Of a stretch of 64,000 nt of DNA, positions 40,195-52,483 are shown in pieces. The translations under genes and the position numbers were made by a program. Origin of the DNA: Apophysomyces variabilis (Eukaryota > Mucoromycota > Mucoromycetes > Mucorales > Mucoraceae); assembly GCA_002749535.1 (NCBI GenBank), contig MZZL01000391.1:505149-569148 (forward strand). The letters run 5' to 3'. The notes below the pieces were generated by a model. That model ran no database searches and had not been told where the DNA came from. It was given only the letters and a program-made list of their open reading frames with translations. Position 1 is the first letter of the stretch. Each line of letters begins with the position of its first letter.

Positions 40195-40226
40195 CCTCCT
40201 CCTCTCTCTCTCTCTCTCTCTCTCTG
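40195..40226. repeat. CT microsatellite
   Basis: CCT then CT dinucleotide run just after the PP2C stop, within the probable 3' UTR. Confidence 0.9.
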
Positions 40227-40553
40227 ACAAATACAATGTTATGTTTGATTTACATTTGTGAGCTTGTCGCTACAAATCTAAAGAAGTGGGATTATACATG
40301 CGAAGGGAAACGAATATTACGCTGAAAAATTACCATCTATGTTGATTAGGTTTTGCCAAGAAAGTGGCAAGAAGGTTTAAGCAGCCCCTTAGATACAGAA
40401 AAAATAAACAATCCAAAAGCTGCGTTAGTAGCATTTCGGATAGATGCCCATGCTTGCACATCAAGGAAAACGGCACGTAGAATAAACAATCTGTACCCTA
40501 TGACTTACAATGCCTGAATAAAGTTTATTATGGTTTTTGTGAATGTTTTCATA

Positions 40554-41459
40554 TCATAAGTTACGGAATTCGCCTTCAATCACTCTGGCAGTGTCTGATC
40601 TATCCAGAGGGATCACCTCATCCGCATGCCAACCTGGAGCACTTAGCTGTATCGCGTCCAATTGCAGCCGCCCATCCTCGTTCACCGTAGCTGCGACGCG
40701 CACCATGCAAGCCCCTCCACGGTTACCTACTGACGCGTCATCCTCCACCCAAAATTCGAGATTCATTTGCTTATGGTCATTCTGTTCTATGGTCGTCATC
40801 GAATGAACTGGCAGAAAAGTAAGCTGATTGACATGGTCCACATTGAATTCCCTCACTAAGAGCTGTCGTCCCTCATCCGTGTTGGCCCACTTTAGCAATT
40901 GGTCAATGGCTCGTTGTCGAACCTGTTCGATCATGTGGTGCTTTTGCACCTGTGATTTCAAGACACTGAATATATTGCTGGCCACAGCAGCAGAGGAATT
41001 GACTTGTGGAGTCAGTGTTTGCCATAATTTCTGGGTCCTGGACCATGTTCGCCAGGCTACGACTGATCCCAAGCCAAGCACGGTGATCCAGATCAATGGG
41101 CCAAGGACAACACTGATCAGTGATATACCGCCGACCATAGTTGCCAGAGCGAGACGTCGTTTCGTCTTGCTTGCGGAGACCAGCATAAATGGTATCTGAT
41201 ACAAGGAAAATGGACGAATGGCATGACAGTTCATCGGCGATGGACGCAAATAAAGACTTGACACGGTTGCTGGCCGGGTAGGAAGTGTCATCATTGTTGG
41301 CATGGGTGGTGGTGCATAACGAACAATGATCTTTTGGGCAGGTGCCGATTTCGTGATAAAGGGCCATGGCTGACCTCTCCAAACTCGAGCCCTTAGTGCT
41401 GGAGTCGCTTTTGTCCACGAAGACATCATAGCGATAAGACAGAGAAAAAAAACAAGCAC
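40554..41459 (-). CDS. Unknown protein, probable mitochondrial membrane
   Basis: Single-exon frame of 301 aa; no family recognised. The N-terminus (TKATPALRARVWRGQPWPF) is rich in Arg, Ala and Ser with almost no acids, which fits a mitochondrial targeting signal. A hydrophobic stretch near residues 105-135 (LATMVGGISLISVVLGPLIW and on) is a likely membrane hairpin. After it comes a helical part and a beta-rich C-terminal domain ending LQLDAIQLSAPGW and VIEGEFRNL. ATG codons at residues 11-12 are alternative starts. The opposite-strand frames here are shadows. Confidence 0.72.
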   Translation of the reverse strand: MLVFFLCLIAMMSSWTKATPALRARVWRGQPWPFITKSAPAQKIIVRYAPPPMPTMMTLPTRPATVSSLYLRPSPMNCHAIRPFSLYQIPFMLVSASKTKRRLALATMVGGISLISVVLGPLIWITVLGLGSVVAWRTWSRTQKLWQTLTPQVNSSAAVASNIFSVLKSQVQKHHMIEQVRQRAIDQLLKWANTDEGRQLLVREFNVDHVNQLTFLPVHSMTTIEQNDHKQMNLEFWVEDDASVGNRGGACMVRVAATVNEDGRLQLDAIQLSAPGWHADEVIPLDRSDTARVIEGEFRNL

Positions 41460-41479
41460 AAACTAAGAAAAACGGGGAC

Positions 41480-42036
41480 ATTGGGACCTCTATTTTAACA
41501 AGGTTTCAAAGTGAAACCTGCCTTTTCTTGTCTTCCTCCCGCATCTGCAGGAATTGAGATTATCCACACTCAGAAAAGTCTAGAAAATCGCTTCGTTCTA
41601 TTTTACACACATAGTCCTCCCTGCTTCTAAGCTTAAAGAACAATGTTGAATGCTTGTCTAGGAATCCGTTTATGCAACTGTTTAAGTCAATGGATTTAGG
41701 CAAACTATAGATAAAAGGAAAAAAAAAAGCAAAAAAAAAGCTAGAGCTTTGTTAGAACGAACTCATAAGGATTTATTGCGTTGTAGACATGTCAGGAAAG
41801 TTTTGAATTTTGCCGATCTGACAACATCTTAGGGCACTTGCCGTCAGTCGAATGCCAGCTCAAGAGATTAGGTCCCTCGATATTAGCATAAGAATATCAT
41901 TAGATTGAACGGACGGTTGCGCCACTACTTATTACAAGTTGGCTACCTGAAGTATCGGTACCGAATCATTCCTTGCACAATGTCAGTCTTTTGAAAAAGG
42001 GCAATTGCATATTATTTACTATAACAGATGCAGTAA
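41480..42036. other. Spacer, no gene seen
   Basis: AT-rich interval between two minus-strand genes, holding the upstream region of the 301-aa gene and the 3' end of the HIT gene. Poly-A tracts at about 41716-41740. No further feature. Confidence 0.4.
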
Positions 42037-42802
42037 TTACATGTTGTTTTTTATCTTATCAAACGTTACTTGGATCTCCTCCTTAGACGTATCTACGGGC
42101 TTCCATCGTATACCTAAACCTGTTTCGGTATCCGGCTTAGGAATAACATGGAAGTGGACGTGAGGAACAGCCTAATGATAGGGATTTGAGCTTGTTGCAA
42201 GTGAAAATTGTGTTTTTCCTTACTTGATTTGCAAGTTTTCCGTTGTTCTATGTTTCAAACGATAAGTAGATATGTTTAAATATACATTATCCAAACAGAT
42301 CTCACTGGATTACCTGAAGTACATTGTACTGTTCGAACTTTGCTGCTGTAGCTATTTTCTTGGCGATGGGTAAAATATCGACCAAATGATCATCAGGAAG
42401 CTGGTGCATGAATTCAGCGTGGTCTATTCAACACAGTCAAAACCCATGTTATGTGTGATTTAGTAAGTTTTTTACACTTGGGAATAATCAGCTAAAACGA
42501 AATGAACTGTGAATTTTCTTGCTGTGCTCTTCCAAGGCCTCATATCCTTACCGCGTGTCCAACACTTAAAGGTTCTATATCCATAAAGGCAAAGCTAGGA
42601 CAACATCAGAAGAGAATATAAAAATACTTCAGGGAAGCATCCAATACCTCTTGTCAGTCTCGACTAGTTTCAAAGACGCGACCTCGCCGCTGAGACAAGC
42701 ATAAATGGAATTAGGTTATGGACAGACAGAATGCCTTGACGCGTCTTACCGAACGATCTTGCAAAAGATGCAATCATCGGATAAGTGAGCATGAGTAGAC
42801 AT
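42037..42802 (-). CDS. HIT-family nucleotide hydrolase (HINT/Hnt1-like)
   Basis: Histidine-triad proteins of the HINT branch hydrolyse AMP-lysine-type nucleotide conjugates. Several short exons. The start MSTHAHLSDDCIFCKIVR gives the typical CIFCKI zinc-type opening. It continues LVETDKSFAFMDIEPLS (substrate pocket), HAEFMHQLPDDHLVDILP, QYNVLQNNGKLANQAVPHVH and the triad HVHFHVIPK. The tail is GLGIRWKP and EEIQVTFDKIKNNM, then TAA at 42037-42039. The frame is open upstream of 42802, but MSTHAH fits the family start. Size about 135 aa, normal for the family. Confidence 0.92.
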
Positions 42803-43072
42803 TGTTCTTTTCACTGAAACGAAATGGCGTGGAAAAGATTGTTTCGTAAAAGAAGCAACCACACCGAAAAATACCATGCTAAAACAACAAAAGCTGAAAT
42901 CCCTGTCCAGCAGCACGCTCTCATCTCTGCCCCCCCCTCCCCACATCACGCACAACATAAAAAATGTCATGTGCGCGGCTATTCAATTTCAACGTACAGG
43001 TGAACCATGTCCAAAGCGCAAAACATCTAACTTCTTTTATGCTTTTTTTCCCTTTTTTTTCTTAGTTTATAT

Positions 43073-44192
43073 CTATTGTCCCAGAGTGCGCAGGATGTCA
43101 GGGGGAAGTTTTGAGGTAAGATCACCGAGACTTGCAAGGCCACCCTATAAGGGAAACAATATGAAACGAGTGAGAAAACTGCTATCATCCAGCAAAGTCT
43201 ATTTCTAACCTCGAGAGGACATGGAAAGCTGGCAGAGTTCGATATGGTTGGCGATATAGGAATACCAAGGATCTTTATCGTGGGCGTCACATCATAGTCG
43301 ACTTTGATATTTTGTTTCGCGCCGCCTAGCAGGCCACATTTACTCAATATGTCGGTCAAAATGCCCGTATCCGCTGGACCAATGGTTAAAGAGAACGGAA
43401 AGATAATGTTGGTAATCGCATTAGAGGAGATATGGACGTTGTCTTTTTGACCGCCACCGATGGAATGATCGCGATAGCCGGGATAGTAAGCCTAGAAAAA
43501 GAAACGAAAAGCAAAAAGGTTGGGAGATTATTTCTCGGTTGATTTTTCGGTGAATCCGAGGAGCTCACCTTGGCCAAGATATTAGAGAACGTGACACTTT
43601 CGATATTTGGGTTGTTCACACTGATAGATAACTGGAAGCTAATATTAGCATTTGTGCCGACCAAGTTGAACTGTGGTTCTCCATTAAGCCCGTTAAACTT
43701 GACTTCGGGTGTCTTGAAGAGGGCGGCCAGAACTCCAACAGCAATACCCAATCCGACGATGATCAGCAGCAGAATACAAGCAAGCCAACGTATCCATCGA
43801 GGACAACAGCCGCAACAGCAACCACAGCAAAACAAATCGCAGCATGACCTTTTTTCTTTTAGATCGTTATATCCTTTTTCATCGTTTAAATAAAGATATT
43901 GATTGTTGGGGTTTAGTATGCTTGTTCGTTGATGGCTCTCTGGTAGATATCCTGTGTTTGTGGCTGCGGTGGGGCCTTCGGCGGCTAATTTTGAACTGTA
44001 TGGGGGGTCATAGTGATGTTGTGAATCCATGTAGTATTGATCGTAGTATCGTTGATCATGGTGTTGTGCTGAGGCTGGTGGGGCTGGTGAATGAGGCACT
44101 TGCTGTAACGCATAGGCATCATGTGAATAGTTGTTGTTGTTGTTATTGTTGTGTGAATAGTAATAGTCGTCGTGATGATAATAGTTCGACAT
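43073..44192 (-). CDS. LEA2-domain single-pass membrane protein
   Basis: Three exons: 44192-43569, 43491-43210, 43145-43073; sum 978 nt, 325 aa. The N-terminal about 120 residues are disordered, rich in Tyr, His, Asn (one poly-Asn run), Gln and Pro. Then a dense Cys cluster (RSCCDLFCCGCCCGCCPRW) sits right before a transmembrane helix (LACILLLIIVGLGIAVGVLA). Outside follows a LEA-2/water-stress type beta-sandwich (FNLVGTNANISFQLSISVNN, VTPTIKILGIPISPTI). The Cys cluster is a probable palmitoylation site. The architecture matches fungal and plant NDR1/HIN1-like proteins, but the exact function is unknown. Confidence 0.85.
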
Positions 44193-45820
44193 GGACTAGA
44201 AAGAGAGGAAAAAGAAGAGGGAAAGAAGGGAAGAGGAAAAGGAAAAGAGAAAAAGGACCGAATAATTTAAAACATCGTGGTACGGGTAATCGTGGCAATT
44301 TACGTTGTGTGCCAAACGGATCAAAGCGTAGTCGATATTTAGTTTACCATTAACCTTTTTATATCCTATTAAGACACCGGTCAATCATGTACCACTTAAC
44401 TACCCAATCATATCCGATAGGCACAAGGTCGATCCACATCCAGATCTCCAGGAACAGTCAGACCAACGTTAACTTGTTCATAAACATCGCTTATTTTTAG
44501 CTCGTTAGAATTCATGTTTGCTTTTACTATTCTCGCAACTTTTACTGTCTTTCTATCTGGACAGGAGAAAGGCATGCTTCTCTAAGTGGATCCCCATAAC
44601 AAACAAAAAGAGATATCAGCACGAGGATTGCGTATGTTTCACTTGCCAATTCACTGTATGACGCTTTTATGTCTAATATGTGACAGATTGTCCATGTTTT
44701 TGCCTTTCAAACATATGCCACAATAATGAAACCCATTACAAAAATATACAAAAGCACATAACAGTGGCCAAGAGGGCCATTGGAACGGCTGTCGTCATTG
44801 TTTTATTTGTGTTTTCATTAAGAGAGAGAAAGGAAGCCAAGAGAATGAATGCAGACAACAATAGACGATGGTTCGCTGTATTTGTTTTAGAATCCCGACT
44901 GCATGCGTTTACCCGACAACGGTCGGTACAGGCCCCTTGCTTAGCGAACTCAATTAATCAGCTTGTTGAATGAAAAAGAATTCATACATGAAAGATAAAG
45001 CAATTAAGACACTTTTAGTACTCCGCTTCAGTAGTTCAGGATAGGCAAGGGGCGCTTTTCGTTTAGAACGAATTGACTAGCGCATCTAGTCCAAACACCG
45101 CAGCATGCTTGGTTATGTGGGATAGCTTATCGAGATCCCAATAGGCGGCGACACAACAGGTAACATTCAAACTAAGACATCAGATTCAGGCGTTCACCTT
45201 TCCTCACCAGTAACTACGCGAAGTCTGAACTGCCCTTTGTCTGTCATAATCTTCGATCTTTCCACTTTCATGAGATACTACTAGAAGTAGCTTCACGGTA
45301 CAGTAACTCACTCCTTCCCCAGTATGACGATGAATTGTTATTGAAAAACGAAAGGTCTGTATCAGAATGTTGTTTTACCTCTAATCGGGCTGCTATAGGT
45401 ATAATATTGCAGATTGGACACGGCTATGCGTAATGTATCTCATGTCTATCTGTTCGACGTTAGCGAATATTATGCGGCCTACAATGACCTCTTGTAATAT
45501 AAAAAGCTTCAAAGATCTCGACAGCTGTGGACAAAACGAAGCATACTCATTTCTTATACTACCAGTTCATAATGAAGAAAGGACGAAGAAGTACAGCAAA
45601 TCTCTGTTTACATGATATTGCCTATAGAAAGTTCATTCAAACAAAGTTAAAAAAACGGAACATAAGTGTGGCGGTATTTCAATTAATTTTTCCACTACAG
45701 ATATGGTTACGAGCCATCTCAACGACGACACAACTATTGTTTTGGTTTCGGTGAGCCTTTGTTTCAAAAGCCAGCAGCTTTGTTAACGTGCCCCATTACA
45801 TAGGGTGTCCGCTTCCAAAT
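44193..45820. other. Intergenic upstream of KOG1 and LEA2 gene
   Basis: Divergent promoter space of about 1.6 kb. Frames at 44680-44973 and 45433-45754 have no recognisable domain. I see no RNA gene or repeat. Confidence 0.4.
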
Positions 45821-48800
45821 ATGCCTACCGCCACCCAACCTAGTATTTCGGACCTGAATGAGGACGCGAGGAGCACGAGTAGTACGCTGGTGAACGGAGA
45901 AAACAGCGCGCGAAATGAAGTAGATGTAACTCAAACACAACACACGGATGAGAGACGGTCGGCTAACCAAGCAGCGACATCACCTGTCCGACTCGGGTTC
46001 GATCAAGACATTTACGAAGAGGACATTATACGTTTCTTATACTTCTCTGAAAAACGCCATGATACCAATGCTAAACCAAACCCAGCAGTACAAAGCGCAC
46101 TATTAGACTGGGTACAGTATCGTTATTAAGGATGATAAGAATACAGTTGGCTCACGTCATTGACAGCGTCTACGAGAACGGATAAAAACTGTATCAGGTA
46201 ATTATGCAGGCAGGTGATGAACTGGGTAGGCTCACGATGAAACACAGGTCTATTGGTCGTTTGCTTAAATATTGGCACCGACCCCCCGGATATTGTCAAG
46301 ACAAATCCGTGTGCAAAGTTGGAATGTTGGATTGATCCTTTCCTTCTCATACCACAGAAATCCTTAGAAGCCATCGGAAAACATCTCCATACACAATATG
46401 AAACGATTAATGGTCGTACTCGGTTTAAATTATCGCTTGATCCGTCTGTTGAGGAAACCAAAAAAGTATGCTGCCAAATGCGTCGAAATGCAAAAGAGGA
46501 ACGAATATTATTTCATTACAATGGTCATGGAGTACCAAAACCTACTGCAAGTGGCGAAATATGGGTCTTTAATCGAAATTACACACAATACATACCAGTG
46601 TCCTTGTACGACCTTCAATCATGGCTCGGGTCGCCTGTGATATACGTATGGGATTGCTCGTCAGCGGGGAATATCATCAACGCATTCAATAGATTTGCTG
46701 AAAAACGAGATAACGATGCAGTTCTAATGGCACAGCAACACCAGAGTGCTTTGCCGTCATCATCATGGCGAGATTGTATACAGCTAGCGGCTTGCGGACC
46801 GACAGAAACCCTACCGATGAATCCAGATCTACCTGCTGATGTATTCACAGCATGTCTGACAACACCAATAGAAATGTCATTAAGATGGGTTGTTATGCGG
46901 AATCCTTTATTAACGTCTAATATTACAATGGATATGGTACTCCGGTTACCCGGGCGAGCAACAGAACGACGAACCCCGTTAGGAGAGTTAAACTGGATAT
47001 TTACAGCTGTTACGGATACGATTGCTTGGTGTGTTTTGCAAGATCAACCTGAGCTTTTCAAGCGTCTGTTTAGGCAGGATTTGACTGTAGCTTCTATGTT
47101 CAGAAACTTCCTTTTGGCTGAGCGTATCATGCGGTCGTACCAATGCACCCCTATGTCGACACCCAAATTACCAAAAACGCATGATCATCCTATGTGGCAT
47201 GCTTGGGATCTCGCTGTTGATATGTGTCTCTTTCAATTACCGGCAATGCTGGCTGCCGAAGCGGGAGGACCAGCATATCAATACCAGTCTAGTACCTTTT
47301 TTGCAGAACAATTGACGGCATTTGAGGTGTGGCTCTCGGAAGGAGCAGTGAATCCAAAAATCCCAGAGCAATTGCCGATCGTGCTACAGGTGCTGCTTAG
47401 TCAGATTCATCGTTTGCGCGCGCTCCTGCTTTTGAGTCGATTTTTAGATTTGGGACCTTGGGCGGTCAATGCTGCGCTCTCAGTGGGCATTTTCCCTTAC
47501 GTTCTTAAACTTCTTCAGAGTCCAGCAGCAGAGCTCAAACCCGTGTTGGTGTTTATCTGGGCCCGTATCCTGGCTGTCGATAGATCCTGTCAGAACGATT
47601 TGCTAAAGGACCATGGTTACGCCTATTTCATCAATATCCTCACTCCGAACAATGCCATGCGAAGCATCCCCAACGTGTCTGAGCATCGTGCTATGTGCGC
47701 CTTTATCCTTTCCGTCTTCTGTACCAACTTTAGAATGGGCCAACAGGCTTGCTTACGCGGTAATGTGATATCTGCATGTTTGGCACACGTGAGGGATCCA
47801 GATCCATTGCTGAGACAATGGGTATGCCTCTGTCTGGCGCAGGTTTGGATGAACAACAGTGAAGCAAAATCGGCAGCAATAGCAGAAAATGGCCATGAAC
47901 TCCTTTGCTCCATGCTACATGATAATGTCCCCGAGGTGCGCGCATCTGCGATGTATGCCCTAGGGACTTTCTTGGGTGATGCCAATATTACGGAACAGAT
48001 AGTGAACATTGAACACAACATCGCGATATCGGCACTGGTGGTCATGTCGGATGGGTCTCCGATCGTACGCAAAGAATTTGTGATAGCATTATCTCACATT
48101 GTCAAATTAACTGGACCAGCCAGATTCTTGCAAGCGGCCAGTCAAACAATCGAAGAGGATCAATCGCAACGCTCAAATTTCGCAGATGAAAGGGGTCGGA
48201 TAGGACGTAGTCGCCAATCCGATTGGAGAGCGGCAATGGATGGTCATTTCGGATCAACAAGCTACGATTCGGTGTACGCGGTGATATGGAAAGCACTGCT
48301 GAATTTATCGGTGGACCCTCATCCTGACGTGGCCAATGCCGCCTCCACAGTTGTGGACCATATTAATTCTATGCTACTCAGTAATCCATCTATGGGAGAA
48401 TTAGCAACTTCATTAATCCGTGATACCGTCCAGCAGGCAACGAATGATCAAACAGCGAATTCAGATCGTTCGCAGCCTTTTAATACGCATGAAGATCGCA
48501 CTTCAGCAGGATCGCCGGTCCGACGCCCTGCAATGCTAACTCGATCTGTTTCTTTTGCATCGACACTTCGTACAATCTATAATTTCAGCAATATCAGCTC
48601 AACTTCGATGCATGACACTAGCAATACCAACTCCCGCTCTCACACAGATAATCCCCGCGTGGCAAGTCCAGCAACAGTCGCGCAGCGCAATGTGCTCCGG
48701 GGAAACCCACCTATGGATCCGCAGAGGAATCCAACAAGCCAATCAGATCGAACGGGTCATAAATCGACTACAGAGAATGTTCTACCTTTGACCTCAGAGT

Positions 48801-50331
48801 TTTATGACTGGAGTTGCGAATATTTTACCGAACCGCAGATAAGGGTAAGCTATTCTGTCAGTTCCAATGCGTTACTGAGCGCGATATATTAGGCGCCCGA
48901 AGCAGACGAACCAGGAAGCGTGGTTTATACCCAGAGAAAATGGCGTCGAGCAAGAAACGAAAAGATCTTGGTGGAATCAAACTCAAATAGGGCTGCTACT
49001 GGTAAGCGTAGCCTTGCTTTCTTTCTGTACAAAGTTAACACTGTCATTTACCTTAGCAACTCGATGGGATAATCAAGTTATATCTGTTTATAACGAAACA
49101 GAAGCTACGCACTTATTGTTCCATCCTTATGAATCCCATCTTGTTGCAGCGGACGCTTATAACTGTTTAGTGTACGTATGCCACTATTGAAGATAACCAG
49201 AGATCTAACTGTAACATGATCACAGAGTTTGGGATTGGAAGGCTGGCACGCCGCTCACTGTCATTGATAACCGCAACCCATCGCACAGTCGCATCACTGA
49301 TGTTAGATTTATCAACGAAGATGATGTGGCACTGTTATTGACAGCGTCAGGTATGCATAATCTTTTATCGATCCTTCCTCACTCATAGATGGGATGAAGA
49401 TGACGGTGCCGTAAGACTGTATAAAAACTATGATGGAAGTGAACAAGAGGACGCTATACTGGTTAGCGCATGGCGTGCACTAAAAGACATGGAAAGGAGT
49501 AGCTCAAGACAGAGTGGGTTGGTCTGCGAATGGCATCAGGGTAGAGGTGCTCTTTTTACAGGAGGTGATGCTCGCGTGATCAAAGTCTGGGATGCCCATC
49601 AAGAGATGTCAGTCATGGTGCGTCCAGATCCATGCTTCATCAACATCATTTGCATTAATATCTCCGTTTAGGATATTGCGACCCAGTGTACGGCATGTGT
49701 TACCAGCATAGTGAGTGATCAAATTGGTGGTAACATTGTCATTGCTGGCTTTGGAGATGGATTAATTGGCGTATACGACCGCCGCATGAGATCCAATTCT
49801 GCGTAAGAATCCAACGCTGTATCTTAGTTTTAATGCAAATTATTCACGGCAATATTTTACAGATTGGTGCAACGTTGGGATGAACATAAATCATGGATTA
49901 CTGGCATTCATCTTCAACGAGATGGTAACAGGGAGCTCATATCAGGTGGTTTCGGAGGTGATATTAAAACCTGGGATCTTCGTGAACCCAATTCTTTACG
50001 GACAATCGATGCACATACACATGCAAACATGACAGCATTGGCTTTCCACGACCAAAGTCAGACAATTGCTAGGTAAGCAATAGATAGGGGAATGGAGAGA
50101 TGGCAAAGGCCAACATAGTTCACATCAATTAAACTGTTCTTTGGTGCTAGTGCTGGTGACGACCAGGTTATCAAAATATGGGACCTCAACGGTACCAGAC
50201 TTTCGACCATTCGACCTTCTTCCGGATTCCTCGGTCAAAGGAATTCATTTACACGTGCTCTTGCATTTCATCCCAATTACAGGATTATGGCAGCTAGTGG
50301 AGATGATGGTTATATTACCGTACGAAGTTGA
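45821..50331 (+). CDS. KOG1: Raptor / Kog1, TORC1 scaffold subunit
   Basis: Raptor/Kog1/Mip1 recruits substrates to TOR kinase complex 1. Ten exons: 45821-46111, 46167-46197, 46248-48844, 48893-49001, 49057-49171, 49226-49350, 49400-49617, 49672-49802, 49863-50072, 50151-50331; sum 4008 nt, 1335 aa, the usual family size. The raptor N-terminal caspase-like domain has LLVVCLNIGTDPPDIVKT, RILFHYNGHGVPKPT and VIYVWDCSSAGNII. HEAT-like helical repeats follow (for example FILSVFCTNFRMGQQACLRG and VRASAMYALGTFLGDANI). A Ser/Thr-rich linker (about 48400-48800) leads to WD40 repeats (VWDWKAGTPLTVID, VIKVWDAHQEM, IKTWDLREPNS, VIKIWDLNGTRL). Exon 2 is only 31 nt. Another nearby AG exists before exon 7; the chosen one keeps TASDDGAVRLY in frame. 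Confidence 0.95.
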
Positions 50332-50925
50332 TAGAATTTCAAATATATAATGTAATGTAAACATGAAATTATGCAATGGTCCCTTAGCTTTGATATCGTA
50401 TTTCTATTACTTGCCTATGAGAAATGCATATAACCTAGCAACAAATGTACCCTAACTTTAAGATACTAGATTAATTATTTTTACATCACTAAACCATAGC
50501 CGAGCCGACGGATAAGGCTAAATTCCTAGTTCGTAATGTAACACTCATGAAGTGGATTTTGATGAGCAGTACGATTTCAGATGTCAAAACTTTTGATAAT
50601 AACGATCTGTCTCGACTCAGCTTTCCTACAATGTACAATATAAGACAAACAGTGACTGAGAGATGGCTAAAGCCACAGAAGTAGTTCAATGGAAATGTAA
50701 AAAAGGCGTAGCCGAGGAGACCATCAAAAATAGTGTCATTGCTCTCATGCTCCCGTTTATTGTATGCAGACATGCTACTTTGACTCTTCCTATACATCGG
50801 TGTGAAACAATTCCCCCAATCGACGTCAATTGTTGTGCGTAAATCACGTATTGTTTTTATTCGAATTGCGCAGATCGATCAATCAGAGAGAAAAGAAGAC
50901 AAAAGCGGATAAAATGAACGGTGCT
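50332..50925. other. Convergent spacer KOG1 / SmB
   Basis: About 590 bp between two convergent genes; no gene seen. The minus-strand frame 50489-50797 is low in similarity to anything I know. Confidence 0.4.
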
Positions 50926-51940
50926 TTATTGTTGTGGTCCTGGCGGCGGCGGCGGTCTGTTGTACATTCCTGGTGGCGGAGGCGGAGCTCCACGACCTGC
51001 ACCCTGAGGGAATCCTTGCGGAGGTGGAGGCTGTGTAGAAGTAAAAGAGAAAAGGACTATCAGATCACCGTATCCTTTAGCAAAAGAACACTTACCATGC
51101 CGGGTCGGAAGCCTGGTGGAGGCATACCAGGAGCACCTGCAGGAGGTCTGAAGCCCATAGGTGGAGCACCAGGGGCACCGGGTGGAAGAGGTCTAAAGCT
51201 CTGAGGAGCACCTGGAGGCGGACGGAATCCTGGTGGAGGCTATAAAGATAACATACAAAGTCAGCCCTTGCATGATACAATCCAGATAAATGGTGTCACT
51301 TACAGCTTGACCAGGCATAGGAGGACGGCCATATGGAACTGGAGCACCCTGAATACCAGGTCTTGGTTGCATCATCTGCAAGAAGACAAAACCATGCTCA
51401 TTTAGCTACTGCACTTTCTCTCTCTCATTTTCTCCCTTTCTTCTTTTTACTTTACCTGAGGTGCAGGTCCACCAATACCACGGACAGGACCAGACAAACC
51501 GGTCATCGGAGCACCTGGTGGCGGAACTGCAGGCATACCACGGCCAGCAGGCTAACGAGAAAAAAAAATTGACAGGTAAGGAGATAAAGATCGAATGGGA
51601 TGAAACAAAGATCATAAGAAATAATAATTACTCTTCCAAGACCAGGACCAGAGAGCAAGGACATTCCTCGGGACCGTGCATCGTCAGCGGTTGGAGGTGG
51701 AGGTCCATCAATGCTCATGCTGACAATTGTTTCTCCTCGCAAAATCACCAATCCCAGCGTTCGCTTTTGTTCCAGTTCGTTCTGATTTTCGGTCTTCTTA
51801 CCCTTGGGCTTGATCTTGCGGAATTCTTCGCAATCTGCCAAGACAAGGTTCATGTGCTTGTCGAACGCGAGCATCTGACCCGTAAGTGTACGCGAATCCG
51901 ACAACGTGACGCGAAGTCGGTAGTTGATGATATTCGTCAT
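50926..51940 (-). CDS. SMB1: Spliceosomal core protein SmB
   Basis: Sm-ring subunit shared by the U1, U2, U4 and U5 snRNPs. Exon 1 holds the Sm fold: [20 protein letters not shown] and [18 protein letters not shown] (Sm1), then [19 protein letters not shown] (Sm2). The lysine-rich spacer KPKGKK is typical of SmB. Later exons encode the Pro/Gly/Met-rich tail with many PPPG and RPP units, ending PPPPPGPQQ and TAA at 50926-50928. Five short-intron exons are visible. Several unconvincing plus-strand frames here are shadows of the repetitive tail. Confidence 0.95.
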
Positions 51941-52305
51941 TTTAGAATTTTTCGACTAAAAAATCAAACAATCCATTTCAACCAATTAACAAAACATAAA
52001 GGTTACAATGCATGCACATACCATGGTTGCAACTCAATTTTTGATTCCAGTACGGAATCGCCAAAGACACAGGGAAAGCTGGTTGAGGAGATTGGGTTGC
52101 ACACTTGGCACTCTTGAGACGATTTTCCTTCACAAAATACGAGGCGTTTGAAATTTTCTGATGGCGTCACGCGTGACGACTATTCCCGAACAGCCTTTGG
52201 CTGGTAAGGGAAGGACGTTTTTGTTTGCTTGTTGAACAGAGTCGCTCATTACCGAGCTTGAATCGGATAGAAACAAGAGTGGCAAGTTTGATGCACCGAA
52301 ATATT
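51941..52305. other. SmB upstream region
   Basis: No intact gene. A minus-strand frame starting MSDSVQQANKNVLPLPAK (ATG about 52249, stop about 52130) is short and not recognised. Confidence 0.35.
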
Positions 52306-52318
52306 GTTTATTGAACAA

Positions 52319-52483
52319 TTTTTTACGCTACTCTAAATAATTTTACGTCCATGCAAGGATCAAGTTTGCGCTAAAAGGGATAAAAATATGCGTCATTAGT
52401 AAATGGATTATGCGGGAAACATATTTTACTTACCTCAACTTGGTCCTTCCGTGGACACAGAATTCATTCGAGCGGGGTAAAAG
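52319..52483. repeat. MITE-like inverted-repeat block, copy B
   Basis: Left end TTTTTTACGCTACTCTAAAT and inverse right end ATTCTTTTACCCCGCTCGAA, imperfectly complementary; both lead to a GTCC motif as in copy A. Confidence 0.6.

Noticed and set aside
44680..44973. 97-codon plus frame with a hydrophobic stretch
   Set aside because: No family resemblance; composition like the surrounding spacer.
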